The translations under genes were made by a program, and so were the position numbers. Positions 33,358-43,621 of a DNA stretch of 64,000 nt are shown in pieces (the stretch's first letter is position 1; each line of letters starts with the position of its first letter). The stretch spans positions 16,964,509 through 17,028,508 of the forward strand of contig OY754475.1 in NCBI GenBank assembly GCA_963575645.1, in the 5' to 3' direction. The stretch is from Xanthostigma xanthostigma. Lineage: Eukaryota; Arthropoda; Insecta; Raphidioptera; Raphidiidae. The notes under the pieces are model-generated. The model did no database searches and was not told the origin of the DNA. It worked only from the letters and a program-made list of their open reading frames with translations.

Positions 33358-35210
33358 ATGAGTACTGAAAATGAAGAGTTTCTAGTAGATGAAATTGCCA
33401 ATGACATAAACTGCACGCCCACGCCCCAGGAAATTAACGGAACTGAAGAAAATTCCAACAGAGCAATGTCTGTTAAATCCAAGGAAATATACGAAATTGT
33501 TTATGCAACCTACAATAAATGGAAAAATGCAAATAAAATCAAACAAACGTCGGAGCATGTTTTAAAAATATATTTCAAAATCATGTCGAAGAAATTTAAA
33601 CCCCCAACTCTTTGGTCCAAGTACTCAATGCTAAAGAGCACCATCAGACAAAAAGAAAACATTTACATCGAGGAATACAAATCTCTGATACTTTTTTTAA
33701 AGAGTCAATCCAAAGGTTACAAGGGGAAAGAATCTAAAGTTTTGTCGGCAGAGGAAATAGAAAAATTTCTAAAAGAAGCGCCAGACAATAAATATTTAGC
33801 GACTAAGGTAATTTATATTCAGTTAATTATAATTTCCGATATAAATCAATACAAAATATAAATAACAATTAACTGGATATAACTATAAAAATTAAAAATC
33901 AGATTAAACATTGCAAAAAATATAAAATTAAAAAATATGGATTGAAACTGAATTAGAATCAGTTCAGGTTTCGGTTTTGTCAATAACCGTTTGAACTGTG
34001 TTTATGAAATTTAGAGGTCTGTTAATCTAAAGCAGAGGTCCCCAAACTTTTTTGTCTCATAGACCACTTACCATGTTTTTCGGTTTTGGGTAGACCCCCT
34101 GCTTATCTGATATTGATTTTTTGCAAATTCATTAATTTCAAATGTATTTTTGACAACCAGTATAGTGCTTGAACGATTTAAATTTATAACGGTAATGAAA
34201 TGTAGTGTGAAATGTTTAGTTTTATACATTTATTAATTAGATTCAAATTAAACGAATCAAATTAAAATTTACTATCTGTTACATAAAATAACTAAGCAAA
34301 AAATAAATGCTTTTAGTGTGAGGGATGAATCTGATGCTTTAATAATAAATTTTCAACATTTGGCATCAATTTAGTTAGATTTAATCTTAAATCTCTTGGG
34401 TTAACGATGTCCAGTTTGTTTCTTTTTTTGTTAGGAGATTCACTATCGTTGACCCCCATTTTCATTTCATGGACCCCCAATTTTTTTTCCCGCTGACATG
34501 GACCCCTTGCAAGTTGTCGTCGACCCCTGGGGGTCGATATAGACCACTTTGATCTAAAGGGTTTAAATATTATATAAACCAAATTTCATGTGTTTATGTT
34601 AAATATATTTTGAGTTATTAATGGGTCAAAAATGGTTCCAAATGATTCGTGTAATATAACACACGACTGTTGCTTCCTTTTTCTTTGCTTGACACGCTGT
34701 CTAGATCTTGTGAATGAACTAAATAAAAAAATTTTATATCCTGATAATTTTTTTCTATAAAACAAAAATGATTAAAATAAAAAAAATCTTCAGGTTGCTC
34801 TAATTTTCGGTGTAAGTGGGGCCTGTCGCAGGGATGAATTGTATAACATACATATGAATAATGTGGAGACACAAGGAGACATTCTTCTAATCAAAGTTCC
34901 GGACGCGAAGACCAAAATTTCTCGGTCTTTTACCATAGAAGGTAAATTTTGCGAAATTGTAAAGCAGTACGCGGCTCTACGACCACCGAATGTTCCTTCA
35001 GAGAAATTTTTTATAAATTACCAGAATGGAAAATGTACGAGGCAAGTAATCGGAATAAATAAGTTTGGTGGAATGCCAAAACAAATTGCAATGTACCTTG
35101 GACTGCCCGACCCCTCGCTTTATACTGGGCATAGCTTCCGCAGAACTTCTGCGCTTCTTGTAAATGCTGGAGCTAATGTCATGACACTTCAACGCCATGG
35201 TATCTGCTAA
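33358..35210 (+). CDS. Crypton-type tyrosine recombinase-like protein, copy 2
   Basis: Exons 33358-33807 and 34794-35210 (AAG|GTAATT, TCTTCAG|GTTGCT, phase 0) give 288 residues. The N-terminal part has KSKEIYEIVYATYNKWK and PPTLWSKYSMLKSTIRQKEN. The catalytic part has GACRRDEL (Arg I), KTKISR, TGHSFRRTSA (HxxR) and LQRHG (second His). It stops at HGIC*, before the segment that would carry the nucleophilic tyrosine. The frame is otherwise open and similar to copy 1 across both exons. Known insect relatives are Crypton-derived. It may be a domesticated DNA-binding protein without strand-cleaving ability, or an early pseudogene. A hAT remnant sits in its intron. Confidence 0.75.
34033..34551 (-). 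mobile_element. hAT remnant with 8-bp target duplication
   Basis: The ends CAGAGGTCCCC and GGTCGATATAGACCACTTTG are flanked by ATCTAAAG on both sides (34025-34032, 34552-34559). On the minus strand (about 34313-34400) the frame ends with a hAT transposase C-terminus: NPRDLRLNLTKLMPN, LLLKHQIHPSH*. The rest of the transposase is deleted. Confidence 0.85.
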
Positions 35211-35440
35211 ATTAGTAAATGATATGTTGAAAAATTAATTTCAACTAGAAGGAAAATTGGATGAAATAATATGATGTCAGAAGTATCATTGAATTTATCA
35301 ATTCAAATTGAAGAAATGGAAATGTCTGACTCGGAGGAGTAAATGTAAAACCAAGAGAAATAAAATTGTCGACCAATTTTTTTCTGACTATATATTGACA
35401 AAAAATAATATAAAAATATAAATCAATATAACAAAAGATG

Positions 35441-35471
35441 ACGTTTCGATCCGGATTTGGATCTTCTTCAG
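35441..35471 (-). ncRNA. Hammerhead-ribozyme-like core (minus strand)
   Basis: The minus strand reads CTGAAGA, stem II GATCC/GGATC with AAATCC, then GAAAC. A second copy with the same core lies at 49910-49940 (minus). Stems I and III are not resolved. Confidence 0.5.
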
Positions 35472-35547
35472 AAATATCTAAAAAAAATATAAAAATTAAT
35501 TAGTATTAGCTACTTATTTTCTAATAGAACGCAAGATTGAACGATTC

Positions 35548-35754
35548 GGAACCCAAAGGAATGGTGAGACCTCTGGTGAAAAATGCGCCGAACTGTCTTA
35601 AGGGGGGTTTTTGACAGGTAAACTAGGTCTAGCCTCTATCATGCGTTTCTAAATCAATTTTTACCTTATACCTCTATAGTTTACCTGTCAAAAAACCCCC
35701 TTATGGCAGTTCGGCGCATTTTTCACCAGAGGTCTCACCATTCCTTTGGGTTCC
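35548..35754. mobile_element. Foldback MITE inside the Penelope element
   Basis: Inverted arms of about 78 bases start GGAACCCAAAGGAATGGTGA, and the complement ends TTTGGGTTCC. The spacer is about 50 bases. Target duplication unclear. Confidence 0.7.
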
Positions 35755-36334
35755 AAACAGTTTAAAAGATTGAAAATTAATGAAAAATTAATAACAAACA
35801 AATTTTTTTTTAATACGTAGTCATGGATATCTAAGTACCTATAAAGAAAAAAATTATTTACAAAGACAAAATATTATTTCAAAATAATATCATAAATATT
35901 ACTTAAATATTCCGTATCTAATTGAGAATTAAGAGAATTTTTATTAGATTTTATATAATAACATTTCCGAAATACTTCTTTTAAAATAATTAGTTTTATT
36001 ATCTAAAATTTTAACACTATCTCAATTAATTTTATGGTCGTATTCAATATTATGCTTAGTTACGACATTATGCTTATCAGGGAGTAATTTATGATTGCTT
36101 TGGTGTTCTTTTATTGGTCGACAATTTTATTTATTTGAAGAGTTCTATTCAGACGTTAATCAAAGATTTTAAAACCAAGAGAGTTTATTGTCTCGACTTC
36201 GCAGGAAGTAACGTCGAATGCAATGTTTGTATTTATTGTAATAAATAAAATTTTTTAAGTATTAAAAATAAACAGTTTTTATTGTTCCTTAAAATTAAAT
36301 CGATATACATTTATGTTAACACTTCTTTTACCGA

Positions 36335-36600
36335 GCGGGGTGGCGTAGCGGTGAGAGCACTAGACTCGCATTCGGGAGGTACCGGGTTCGAATCCCGGCG
36401 GGAGCAGATGTGACTAGGACTTTTTCCTACTACCTCTCGCTGAGAAACGGTAATTCCTGTACCGACCATCTTGTTGAGGTTTTCAATGGTTTCCCTCAAT
36501 AATTTCAGATAAATATCGAGATGGTTTCTTATCTTCAATGATCCGGCTTCAGCAAAAGATCTGTGGGAGTCATCTTACTCCTTTTTAACCCGACGGCTCA
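36335..36600 (+). repeat. tRNA-Ala-like SINE
   Basis: The head at 36335-36406 has an A-box TGGCGTAGCGG, B-box GGTTCGAATCC, T-stem CCGGG/CCCGG and an anticodon-loop CTCGCAT (CGC, Ala). The tail is unrelated to tRNA. The acceptor stem is imperfect. A retroposon, not a working tRNA. Confidence 0.6.
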
Positions 36601-36922
36601 ACAGATCAGCAACGTCATTCGTTTTGCGGGTCCACGTACAAAAAATTGATTTTAAAGATATCGCAATAATTCTTTCAGAATTTTCAAAGTTATTCTTACT
36701 ATAATGATTTGCCACTATCACTAAATTAGTATTTTCGTTAAAACTGATTAAAGTAATACACGAAATATGTCAAGGGCTCTTTGTGTTGTTTTTTAATGGT
36801 TTTACTAATTTATTTTGTTGCTTACATTTGATGAATTACTTAATATTTCTCAAAATATGCAAAATAAATACTTTAAAACCCACAAAAGTTACTTATAAGT
36901 CACTACCACGTATGTATTAATG
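36600..36922. repeat. Repeat shared with GPCR intron
   Basis: TCCACGTACAAAA, GATTTTAAAGATATCGCAA and TATGTCAAGGGC recur in order at 57870-58310. It lies in the 3' flank of gene G. Class unknown. Confidence 0.45.
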
Positions 36923-39900
36923 TTAATTGACGCGGTTTCTCTGCGTATGAATTAGTTTATGTCTTTTTAAGTCATATGCATGGGTAAAGAATTTCTTGCA
37001 AATGTCGCATGCATACGATTTCTCACCTGTATGTATCAGTTTGTGTTTATTTAAATTGCTTAAATTGGTAAAACACTTACTGCAAACGTCACACTGATAT
37101 GGTTTTTCACCAGTATGTACGCGTTTGTGAACTTTCAGGTTGCTGGAATAGGAGAAAGTCTTATTACAAATGTCACACTGATAATGTTTCACGCCAGTAT
37201 GTGAAAGTTTGTGAGAATTTAAAGTGTCTAATCGATTGTAACACTTTTCACAACTGTCGCACTTATATGGTTTCTCACCCGTATGAATGATTTTATGATT
37301 TTTCAAGTGACTTGGATACGAGAAAGTCTTATTACAAATGTTACACTGAAATGGTTTTTCCCCAGTATGTAGAATCTGATGTTTTTTTGAAATTATCGAA
37401 TTAATGAAATGTTTATTGCAAACGCCACACTGATCCAATTCTTTTTCTGGATGAGGGTGTATTTTTAAACCTTTTAATCGAGGAGAACACATGTGACTAA
37501 GGTCTTTCATTTTGTTTGTAATTTTGGGCTTCTCATGTCTTATCGAGGGATTTTTGTCATCTTTAAAACACTGTTTTATCACATCAACAGACTGAAAATG
37601 TGTGGAGGTATCCGATATGTGACCAATGTCAATTTTTGTGTCTTCGCAATTTATTTCACTGCCACACTCATTAGACGAAGAATTTTGTGTATTTACAATT
37701 GATTCAGTTAGAATTAACGAATTATCATCAGTTGATATATCTTCGATTTCTGATTTTAAAGGGATTTCCTCAATACTTGTGCATGCTGATTTAAAATTTA
37801 TAGGATTTTTTTCTTCCCTGTTGGCGTTTATATTATCTTCATCCAATAGAGTGCCTCTAATACCAATTTCTGAATCCACACAGATGATTTCATTGATATT
37901 AGCTTCGAGTGTGTTTTCAACAAACCCAGCTGGAATTAATGGATTATCATCAATGGGTTCGTTTTTGATTTCGGATTTTAAAGATATTTTCTCGTTATTT
38001 TGGTTTACTGCAGTACATTTTTCAGATTCTCCCTTTTTCCAGTTGTCAAAGACTTCGCGAAGTTCCAAAAACTCACACTTCACGATGTCTGCGCTGGTAT
38101 TACTGATTAATGAATCGTCAGAGCTTTGAATGGGCTCAAGCTTGGGTTGTTTGTTTGAAACATGTAATTGCTGTAAATAACGCCGAAGTGTTTCGTCGGA
38201 CTGTACAACTTGCATCTGGAACTGATGAATTTTCTTCAGTTGAGTGTAACATAACTGACAAATGAATCTCGGCATGTCATCATGTTGTGCTATCTAAAAT
38301 TGAATTACATTATATCAAATGTAACAAATAGGAACAATAACAAGAATTTGGAATAAATCTATTAATATATTATAAAGAGAAAAAAATTGCATTTTTGACG
38401 TGATAACGTCTTATAAATTGATGAATCACCAATCTTATAAATTGATGAATCACCAATCTTATAAATTGATGAAACACCGGCTGCATGCACGAAAAAGTGT
38501 AACGTTCCTAAAATCCTAACGTTCGTAACGCGTAACGTTCCGCCTGACCCTGTGCGTGCTTTTTGCTAATTTCTCGCTCAATTTAAATCAGATCGGTTTG
38601 AAACCAGTCTTAAACGAAAGAGGAGAACTTTTTACATAGATTTCGTATAACAGAATTTGCCTAAACAGTTTTTTTTATACAAATTTATATAGAAAAATAG
38701 CTGTATAAATGCAATGTTGTCTAATGCATGGCGCGACGCGGTCGGTCGTCTTTGTTTGCCGTACATGGAAATTAGAAGACGTATGTCTTGTCTTAACATG
38801 AAAACGGCTGCATTTCTAATGTTTAATTCAATTTTTTGACATTAGTATTTTGTGAAATGCAACGCCTTCTAAGTTAAGTATTGGAATAACTAATTATTAT
38901 TAGAACATAATACTTTGACAGTTGCAAACGTCACTTTTGACATTTCTTATCATTCCGACACCAAGGATAAGCGGATTGAAACCAAATTTTGGGAGGTTTA
39001 GGTTATGTATTACGGAATACGTTATCACGTAAAACTATCGTCCGTAAACCGACTTTACAGACAACCAATTTTTTTGTTTATAATGAATGAACTCAAAAAC
39101 TACTGGACCAATTTTAAAAATTCTTTCACTAATAGAATGCTACATTATCCTTGTTAATCGAGTTAAATTAGGGATCCTTACGAAAACTCCAATAATGTAA
39201 CCCAAGGTGTAAAAAATGTTTAATAAAAAAAACAAAATTTGTCCGTCCGAGAAAAACTTTTGAACGGTAACTCCGATCATCATGAAATTTGGACACAACA
39301 TTCATCTCGGTAAACTAAGATGAACGTACGTACTCATGTACATCCCCCCGCATTCGTTCTTTTGCACCCAGGGGAAACCGGGACGGACCGTTTGTCTATA
39401 CTAATATTATAAAGAGGTAAACTTTGTAAATTGGATATTGGAAGTAATCTCCGAAACTACTAATTAAATTTCAAAAAATTTTTCACCAATATTTAGGATA
39501 GATATATATTAAAATAAAAACGCTTTTCGTGGAGAACAATTTGCAACGTAAGTCAACGAAAAAATTGTGGCAAATTACAAATTCGGGCGAAGCCGAACCG
39601 GGCCGCTAGTATTTGATAATTTTCAAATAACTGACACCGTTTGGTACCTACATTCTAGAGGCTAAAATATTTATTTCCAAAATTTGAAAATGTCTCGAAT
39701 CTAGTCTATTTTTCTGGGTATTAATAGATATTCACGTTTAAACATTCTTGGGACCATTGGAGATCGTGTTTTGATTGATGTGTGTGTGTGAGTGATGTTT
39801 TTTTTCGAAATCGGTTCGGTGAATTCTGAGATATTTACAAAAATGGTCTCAAAGTCACGTATTAATATAGAGGGAAAAATAAATGCGTTCTTGATATTAA

Positions 39901-40416
39901 AATATGATAAGACAGTTTATAAATTATTATTGTTCAAAAATGTACAGATTACGAGGAAAAAAGTGTCTAAAAAAATAGCGCGGAAATCATTTTGTTGGCT
40001 AAATTGTCTTGAATGAGTGATTTTTTACTAGATGGAAAATGGATGCTTAACAGTCGATCGAATTTTTATATGCCGCCAAATATGTTTTTTTCTACCTGTT
40101 TATATCTGTGATTTGAGTGTTAACTTTTTGGAATCAATATTTACGAACCGTTTTATTCCATAATACATAAGAATTAAGTATGAACTGAATAAAAAAATAT
40201 GTTTTAATTTATTTTGCTACGCAGAATACAATTTATTTGTTTCTCGAAAAGAATAAGTAAACTTACCCGAATGGGAGTACATTTCATTACTACATAAGCT
40301 ACTTGATTTTTCAATATAGTTGAAAAACAAAATAAGTCTATTATTGTAGTGCCACTTGATAAACATAACCGACACATTTTACTCATGTCACATCCATTTA
40401 TCGATATTTCTTTCAT
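36923..40416 (-). CDS. Gene G: ZAD C2H2 zinc-finger protein, 6 fingers
   Basis: Exons 40267-40416 (50 codons from ATG, CRLC, donor GTAAGT) and 36923-38293 (acceptor TTTTAG, CQLC) give 506 residues. I chose the ATG at 40416 because it gives the same 50-codon exon as the other ZAD genes. The linker is long and acidic, with two similar blocks (LKSEIKNEP and LKSEIEDIS). Six fingers end the protein, closing with HTQRNRVN. Finger helices (YPSHLKNH, YSSNLKVH, NLSNLNKH) differ from the A-E set, so it is an older paralog. The 1,973-base intron holds a 0.7 kb element and a Helitron. It appears intact. Confidence 0.9.
38392..39070. mobile_element. Element with GACGTGATAACGTC-type ends
   Basis: It starts TTGACGTGATAACGTC and ends TTATCACGTAAAACTATCGT...ACAGACAACCAAT. 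A 220-base relative with the same two ends lies in reverse at 54118-54334. This copy carries two and a half tandem copies of a 24-base unit at 38410-38476 and a 440-base block (38580-39000) also found at 51905-52370. Confidence 0.6.
39080..39609 (+). mobile_element. Two adjacent Helitron-type elements
   Basis: A 3' piece ending in degraded ACCGTTTG (about 39391) is followed at once by a short complete Helitron, 39395-39609 (TCTATACTAATATTATAAAG ... GCCGCTAG, then T). Both lie in the intron of gene G. Confidence 0.65.
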
Positions 40417-41399
40417 TTCGTAAAATTTAACTGTCACAAGATTAAAATCAAAAGGTTAGTGCTTACATAGGCTACCTCGTCCCGTTGAATAGATTCACCC
40501 AGCGGACTTCTCAATTGATGCGTGGGGACGGTTGTTGTCTAAATTGATTTTTTTAAGGTAAGAATGAATGTTTTCTTTGGCAATTTTCAAGTATATTTTT
40601 ATTAAAATAATGGAACTTTGTTACAATCAGTTTTACAAATACGTTTTGTAGAAACAAAATTAGTATTAGTGCATTGTAATACTAATTAAATGATACACAT
40701 TAACTGGCACAAATTAAATATTCAATATTGCAACATTTAACGTATTAAAAACCGATTAGTCCAAACTAAAAACAGTTTCAGACAAAATATGTTTATTTTA
40801 AATCGGAGAAGTCATCAAGCTAATGAAAAATAGGGGATGTCATTTGAAATTTTTTAAAGTTACCCCCTCACCCGCGAGAGGTTGTTTTGTCAGCAAACGA
40901 TCCTTCCTTCGAAACTTTTATCCAAAACGTTTTTTAATTCGAGCCAAAGAAAAAGAGTTATTCCGGGATACCGGGACTTTTTCAACACCCCGTATAAATA
41001 TAGTCGGCGGTCAAGTGGATGTCAATAAAGGCTCAAGTCGCCGTTCTGGACATATTTTACAAATATTTCCTATTGCACTGATTTTAAAATTATCCCCTTT
41101 ATATTACCATTTTGTTTCGTATCCAGTAAACACACCCAATACGCCAAATCTCCACACTCCTCAAATTTATACTGATAACAAAACATCGAGGGAAATTTTG
41201 GTTGAGGAACAATAAAAAAGTTTCACCGATGTTTCGCTTGTTGCCAACGTTTCGAAAATTATATTTCAAGCTGGTTTAATAAAGGTAAATTGTAGAAATC
41301 CTAAAATTGTTTTTGTAATATAAATCACAATCATAATTTATGCAGTGAAATTGAGATCATTGATACCAAATAAAGAATAAAAAAACAGACGAGATCCGG
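40417..41399. other. Between genes G and H
   Basis: No supported gene. A plus-strand open frame at 40823-41215 crosses a repeat-like stretch (CCCCTCACCCGCGAGAGG, AACACCCCGTATAAAT) and has no recognisable domain. The promoter of gene G should be at 40417-40550. Confidence 0.35.
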
Positions 41400-42950
41400 T
41401 TATTCACTATTATGCAGACGTTTATGACTTTTTAAGTTGCCTAACTGGGTGAAACATTTGTTACAAACGTCACACTGATAAGGTTTCTTACCGGTATGTA
41501 TAATTTTATGTCTGTATAAAGCACTTGGACTGGTGAAACATTTGCTACAAATGTCGCACAGATAAGGTTTCTCACCAGTATGTATAAGTCTGTGAGTGTA
41601 CAAAATGTTTGATCGAGTAAAAAATTTGTTACAAACATCACACTGAAACGGTTTCTCACCCGTATGCGTAAGTTTATGATTGTTTAAAGTATTAACGCGG
41701 GTAAAACACATGTTGCAAATATCGCATTGATATGGTTTCTCACCGGTATGTATAAATCGATGTAATTTTAAACTATTAAATTGAGAGAAACATTTATTGC
41801 AAACATCACATTGATACGGTTTCTCACCAGTATGCGTAAGCTTGTGAGTGTTCAATGAGCCCAATTGAGTGAAACATTTATTGCAAACATCACAACGATG
41901 AAGTTTCTCACCAATATGCGTCAACTTGTGAGTTTTTAAACTGTTTGATTGCGTAAAAAATTTATTGCAAATCTCACATTGATACGGTTTCTCACCAGTA
42001 TGCACAAGTTTGTGTCTATTTAAATTTACCGTTCGTGCAAAACGCTTACAACAAACGTCACACTGATATGGTTTCTCGACAGTATGTGTCAGTTTATGAG
42101 TACTTAAAGTATTTGATCGTGTGAAACACTTATTACAAACGTCGCACTGATATGGTTTCTCGCCGGTGTGTATAAGTTTATGTTTAATTAAACTGCTTAA
42201 TTGTTTGTAATACTTATTACACACTTCACACTGGTAACGTTTTTCATCCGTATGGGTAAATTTATGTCTGTGCAAATAGTTTGAATCCGTAAAACACTTA
42301 TTACAAATGTCACACTTATATGGTTTCTCTCCGGTATGTGTTCGTTTGTGAGTATTTAAAAATTTTGACCGCGTAAAACACTTATTACAAATGTCACACC
42401 GATAAGGTTTCTCACCAGTATGTGTGAACTTGTGGCGATTTAAGTCAATAGTTCGAGTAAAAGATTTGCAACAAACGGCGCACTGATACGATTTTTTACT
42501 AAGATGTGTAACTTTGCGTTTTTTTACGGCTGAACTCATGTTCTTGTTTTTATAGGTAGATTTAGGAATCTTGTCATTTATAATATCAGCTGGTTTTTGT
42601 GTCTTGTGAATACCCAACGCGTTTAAGCCCGGCTTAAAATTTACGCTCAAATTCACGCACTTGCGCACAGCTCGGGATTCAGAACAGTCAAAATTATGGT
42701 TTAAATTTTCCTCATTGTCTAAATAATTGTCTAATCGTGGCTCACATTTTATATATACGACATTCGACGAGGTATGACAACTTTCTATGAAGTTTGTCAT
42801 TTTAGAATCCGAATTAGTGCTGACAGAATCTTTATTATTTTCTTCTGTAGTCGTGTCTGTTACACCAATATCCACTAATTCACATTTTATGGTGTCTGTA
42901 AAGCCGACCCTTGATCCTTTACTGGACATATTATCTTGAATCGTCGCCAT
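41400..42950 (-). CDS. Gene H: C2H2 zinc-finger protein, 13 fingers, no ZAD
   Basis: A single open frame of 516 residues. Residues 1-150 are a linker-like region with IKCE and YIKCEP motifs like the ZAD-gene linkers, then a basic stretch (VKKRKV). Thirteen fingers run to the C-terminus with TGEKP-type linkers, several with NKCFT after the second Cys. The protein begins where the linker of a ZAD protein would begin, and no ZAD exon was found upstream to 43620, so it may have lost the ZAD. A distant upstream exon cannot be excluded. Fingers resemble gene G more than A-E. It is presumably a nuclear DNA-binding protein. Confidence 0.88.
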   Translation of the reverse strand: MATIQDNMSSKGSRVGFTDTIKCELVDIGVTDTTTEENNKDSVSTNSDSKMTNFIESCHTSSNVVYIKCEPRLDNYLDNEENLNHNFDCSESRAVRKCVNLSVNFKPGLNALGIHKTQKPADIINDKIPKSTYKNKNMSSAVKKRKVTHLSKKSYQCAVCCKSFTRTIDLNRHKFTHTGEKPYRCDICNKCFTRSKFLNTHKRTHTGEKPYKCDICNKCFTDSNYLHRHKFTHTDEKRYQCEVCNKYYKQLSSLIKHKLIHTGEKPYQCDVCNKCFTRSNTLSTHKLTHTVEKPYQCDVCCKRFARTVNLNRHKLVHTGEKPYQCEICNKFFTQSNSLKTHKLTHIGEKLHRCDVCNKCFTQLGSLNTHKLTHTGEKPYQCDVCNKCFSQFNSLKLHRFIHTGEKPYQCDICNMCFTRVNTLNNHKLTHTGEKPFQCDVCNKFFTRSNILYTHRLIHTGEKPYLCDICSKCFTSPSALYRHKIIHTGKKPYQCDVCNKCFTQLGNLKSHKRLHNSE

Positions 42951-43621
42951 TTTTACGAAACGTATCGAATTTTAGTTCCATAATAGTCTAAAACAATGAT
43001 CTGCTTCGTGATAGCATGCAACCTGTGTAGGCAGTAGCGTAATATTCTGGTGGACTTGGCAACGCTGCAGATGTACTAACATTACCTGTACAAAAATTAA
43101 TTATCTATACTAAATGTAGCTAATATCTGCACTTTTGTTCTCTTAACGTACTTTTTCAAGATTCTAGCCGTTAATAATAATTTTATTTTTAAAACACCGA
43201 CAGACACTTCAAAAAGATTATAAAGAAATTATGGTATACATTAACAGCATAAGAGGTGCCGATTTCTAAAATATTGTTTTTAATTTTATTGTGAAACTAA
43301 ATCCTAAAAGAAAAACACGTTTTATCTCATTATATTGGAAGAGCATTTATAAAAAAATTTAAATGGAAAATATAATATTATGTAGGTACCTCAGAAAATG
43401 AATCCTAAATTATTCACAAAAAAAAAACATTTCTCTGCAATTTTTTGTAAATTGTAATAAAATAATCTATATGTAATACTAATTATTAATAATCAATATG
43501 ATCAGATTCTTTTACCGCAAATACTCGTACTGATTGTTATAAACAATGATGACGTAAATAAATTTCGCATTAATATTAGTAAATAACATAACAAACAAAT
43601 CATGGCCAAAAATATATATAT
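42951..43621. other. Upstream of gene H
   Basis: AT-rich, no gene or repeat recognised. It should include the promoter of gene H. Confidence 0.3.

Larger units (their letters stand above)
35358..36169 (-). mobile_element. Truncated Penelope-like element with 12-bp target duplication
   Basis: Bounded by GTCGACCAATTTTT and its complement, and flanked by TAAAACCAAGAG on both sides (35346-35357 and 36170-36181). On the minus strand at about 35955-36110 the frame, with one stop, reads EHQSNHKLLPD...DSVKILDNKTNYFKRSISEML, which resembles the C-terminal end of the GIY-YIG endonuclease region of Penelope proteins. A hammerhead-like core is at 35441-35471. The reverse transcriptase is missing. Confidence 0.7.

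Noticed and set aside
36335-36406. A working tRNA-Ala gene
   Set aside because: Acceptor stem imperfect and a SINE-like tail follows; no clean pol III terminator.
40823-41215. 130-residue plus-strand open frame
   Set aside because: It crosses repeat-like sequence (CACCCGCGAGAGG, ACACCCCGTATAAAT), shows no family motif and has no clear gene context.
41441-41659. 72-residue minus-strand frame
   Set aside because: Frame shadow of the finger array of gene H.
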